Shown here: positions 13,023-13,285 of the stretch, one piece after another | How the letters are laid out: each line of letters starts with the position of its first letter | Position numbering within the stretch: the stretch's first letter is position 1 | NCBI GenBank assembly: GCA_902488465.1 | Contig: CABTWE010000015.1 | Coordinates: forward strand, 1-13,285 | Reading direction: 5' to 3' | DNA: 13,285 nt | Source: an uncultured Tissierellia bacterium | GTDB lineage: Bacteria > Bacillota > Clostridia > Tissierellales > Peptoniphilaceae | Made by a program: the position numbers and the translations under genes | Notes under the pieces: generated by a model | Told to the model about the DNA's origin: nothing | The model's input: only the letters and a program-made list of their open reading frames with translations | Databases searched by the model: none

Positions 13023-13099
13023 GCGGCGATACACCTTTTTGCGCATTCGGAAACGAAATCAGAGATTTCTTCCTCATCCGCAAAAAAACTGGTCGCCGC
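13023..13099. repeat. 77-nt imperfect palindrome between the two repeat copies
   Basis: GCGGCGA (13023-13029) pairs with TCGCCGC (13093-13099), TTTTTGCG (13036-13043) with CGCAAAAA (13079-13086), GGAA (13049-13052) with TTCC (13070-13073), and GAAATC (13055-13060) with GATTTC (13064-13069) around a 3-nt loop. All arms share one centre near 13061-13062, so it folds into a single long interrupted hairpin on either strand. It is GC-richer than its surroundings and has no open reading frame. It resembles a REP- or MITE-like palindrome or a structured RNA. Confidence 0.65.
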
Positions 13100-13203
13100 T
13101 ACGTCCGGCGTATACGTATTTATACATGAATTACCGGCTTCACATTCATAAAATTATTAAATTTTTATAATTGTGTATGCGTATGTACGCGGCGTAGCGG
13201 GAC

Positions 13204-13282
13204 GGCACTGTGTGTCCTCCCGCCATATATGCCGTTCATTTATTTGTACAACACCACCAACAACGGTGTGTAAATAAAATAT
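13204..13282. repeat. Non-coding repeat, copy 2
   Basis: Second copy of the repeat at 12895-12972, with the same start and end blocks and nearly equal length. Here the start hairpin is strengthened by flanking GCGGGA/TCCCGC, ACGGCA pairs with a downstream TGCCGT, and the end carries ACACC/GGTGT instead of the ACAACGTTGT of copy 1. It ends three bases before the window edge, so a further unit may follow. Confidence 0.7.
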
Positions 13283-13285
13283 ATT

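Overview
The window is AT-rich DNA from a low-GC Gram-positive bacterium (Bacillota). A Clostridia- or Tissierellia-type anaerobe is my best guess. The reasons are strong AAGGAGG-type Shine-Dalgarno sites, a secG-rnr-smpB-ssrA neighbourhood, a membrane pyrophosphatase with Na+-pump features, and a Ddl of the clostridial 'NTLPGS' type. All genes I can support lie on the minus strand, so transcription reads from high to low coordinates.

Right part (about 12800 to 4016): a dense housekeeping block. A good sigma-A promoter at 12767-12795 drives secG, then hppA, an alpha/beta hydrolase, a membrane-anchored MurF-like ligase, ddl, rnr and smpB. Gaps are 9-72 nt, and rnr and smpB overlap. ssrA (tmRNA) follows from its own near-consensus promoter. 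The block joins protein export (SecG), ion pumping coupled to pyrophosphate (HppA), the last cytoplasmic steps of peptidoglycan precursor synthesis (Ddl makes D-Ala-D-Ala, MurF adds it) and ribosome rescue/RNA decay (RNase R, SmpB, tmRNA). Two hairpins, after hppA and across the ddl stop codon, probably divide it into differently expressed sub-operons.

Middle-left part (about 3900 to 1430): an AT-richer accessory segment directly downstream of the ssrA 3' end, a common landing site for integrative elements. It holds two small reading frames broken by in-frame stops, two small unknown genes, and a two-gene unit. That unit is a Panacea/DUF4065-domain protein overlapping a coiled-coil protein with three membrane segments, and it looks like a Panacea-type toxin-antitoxin or anti-phage module. 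Its promoter carries three direct TTGCATA repeats at exact 10-bp spacing plus one inverted copy. This module is the best candidate for an under-described system here.

Far left (1100-1): a nitroreductase-family flavoprotein with a 16-bp perfect palindrome upstream and a terminator downstream, then about 350 nt of AT-rich DNA with no gene seen. Far right (12800-13285): no gene is seen. This region holds two copies of a ~78-bp repeat, 309 bp apart, flanking a 77-nt imperfect palindrome; it looks like a dispersed or tandem non-coding repeat family.
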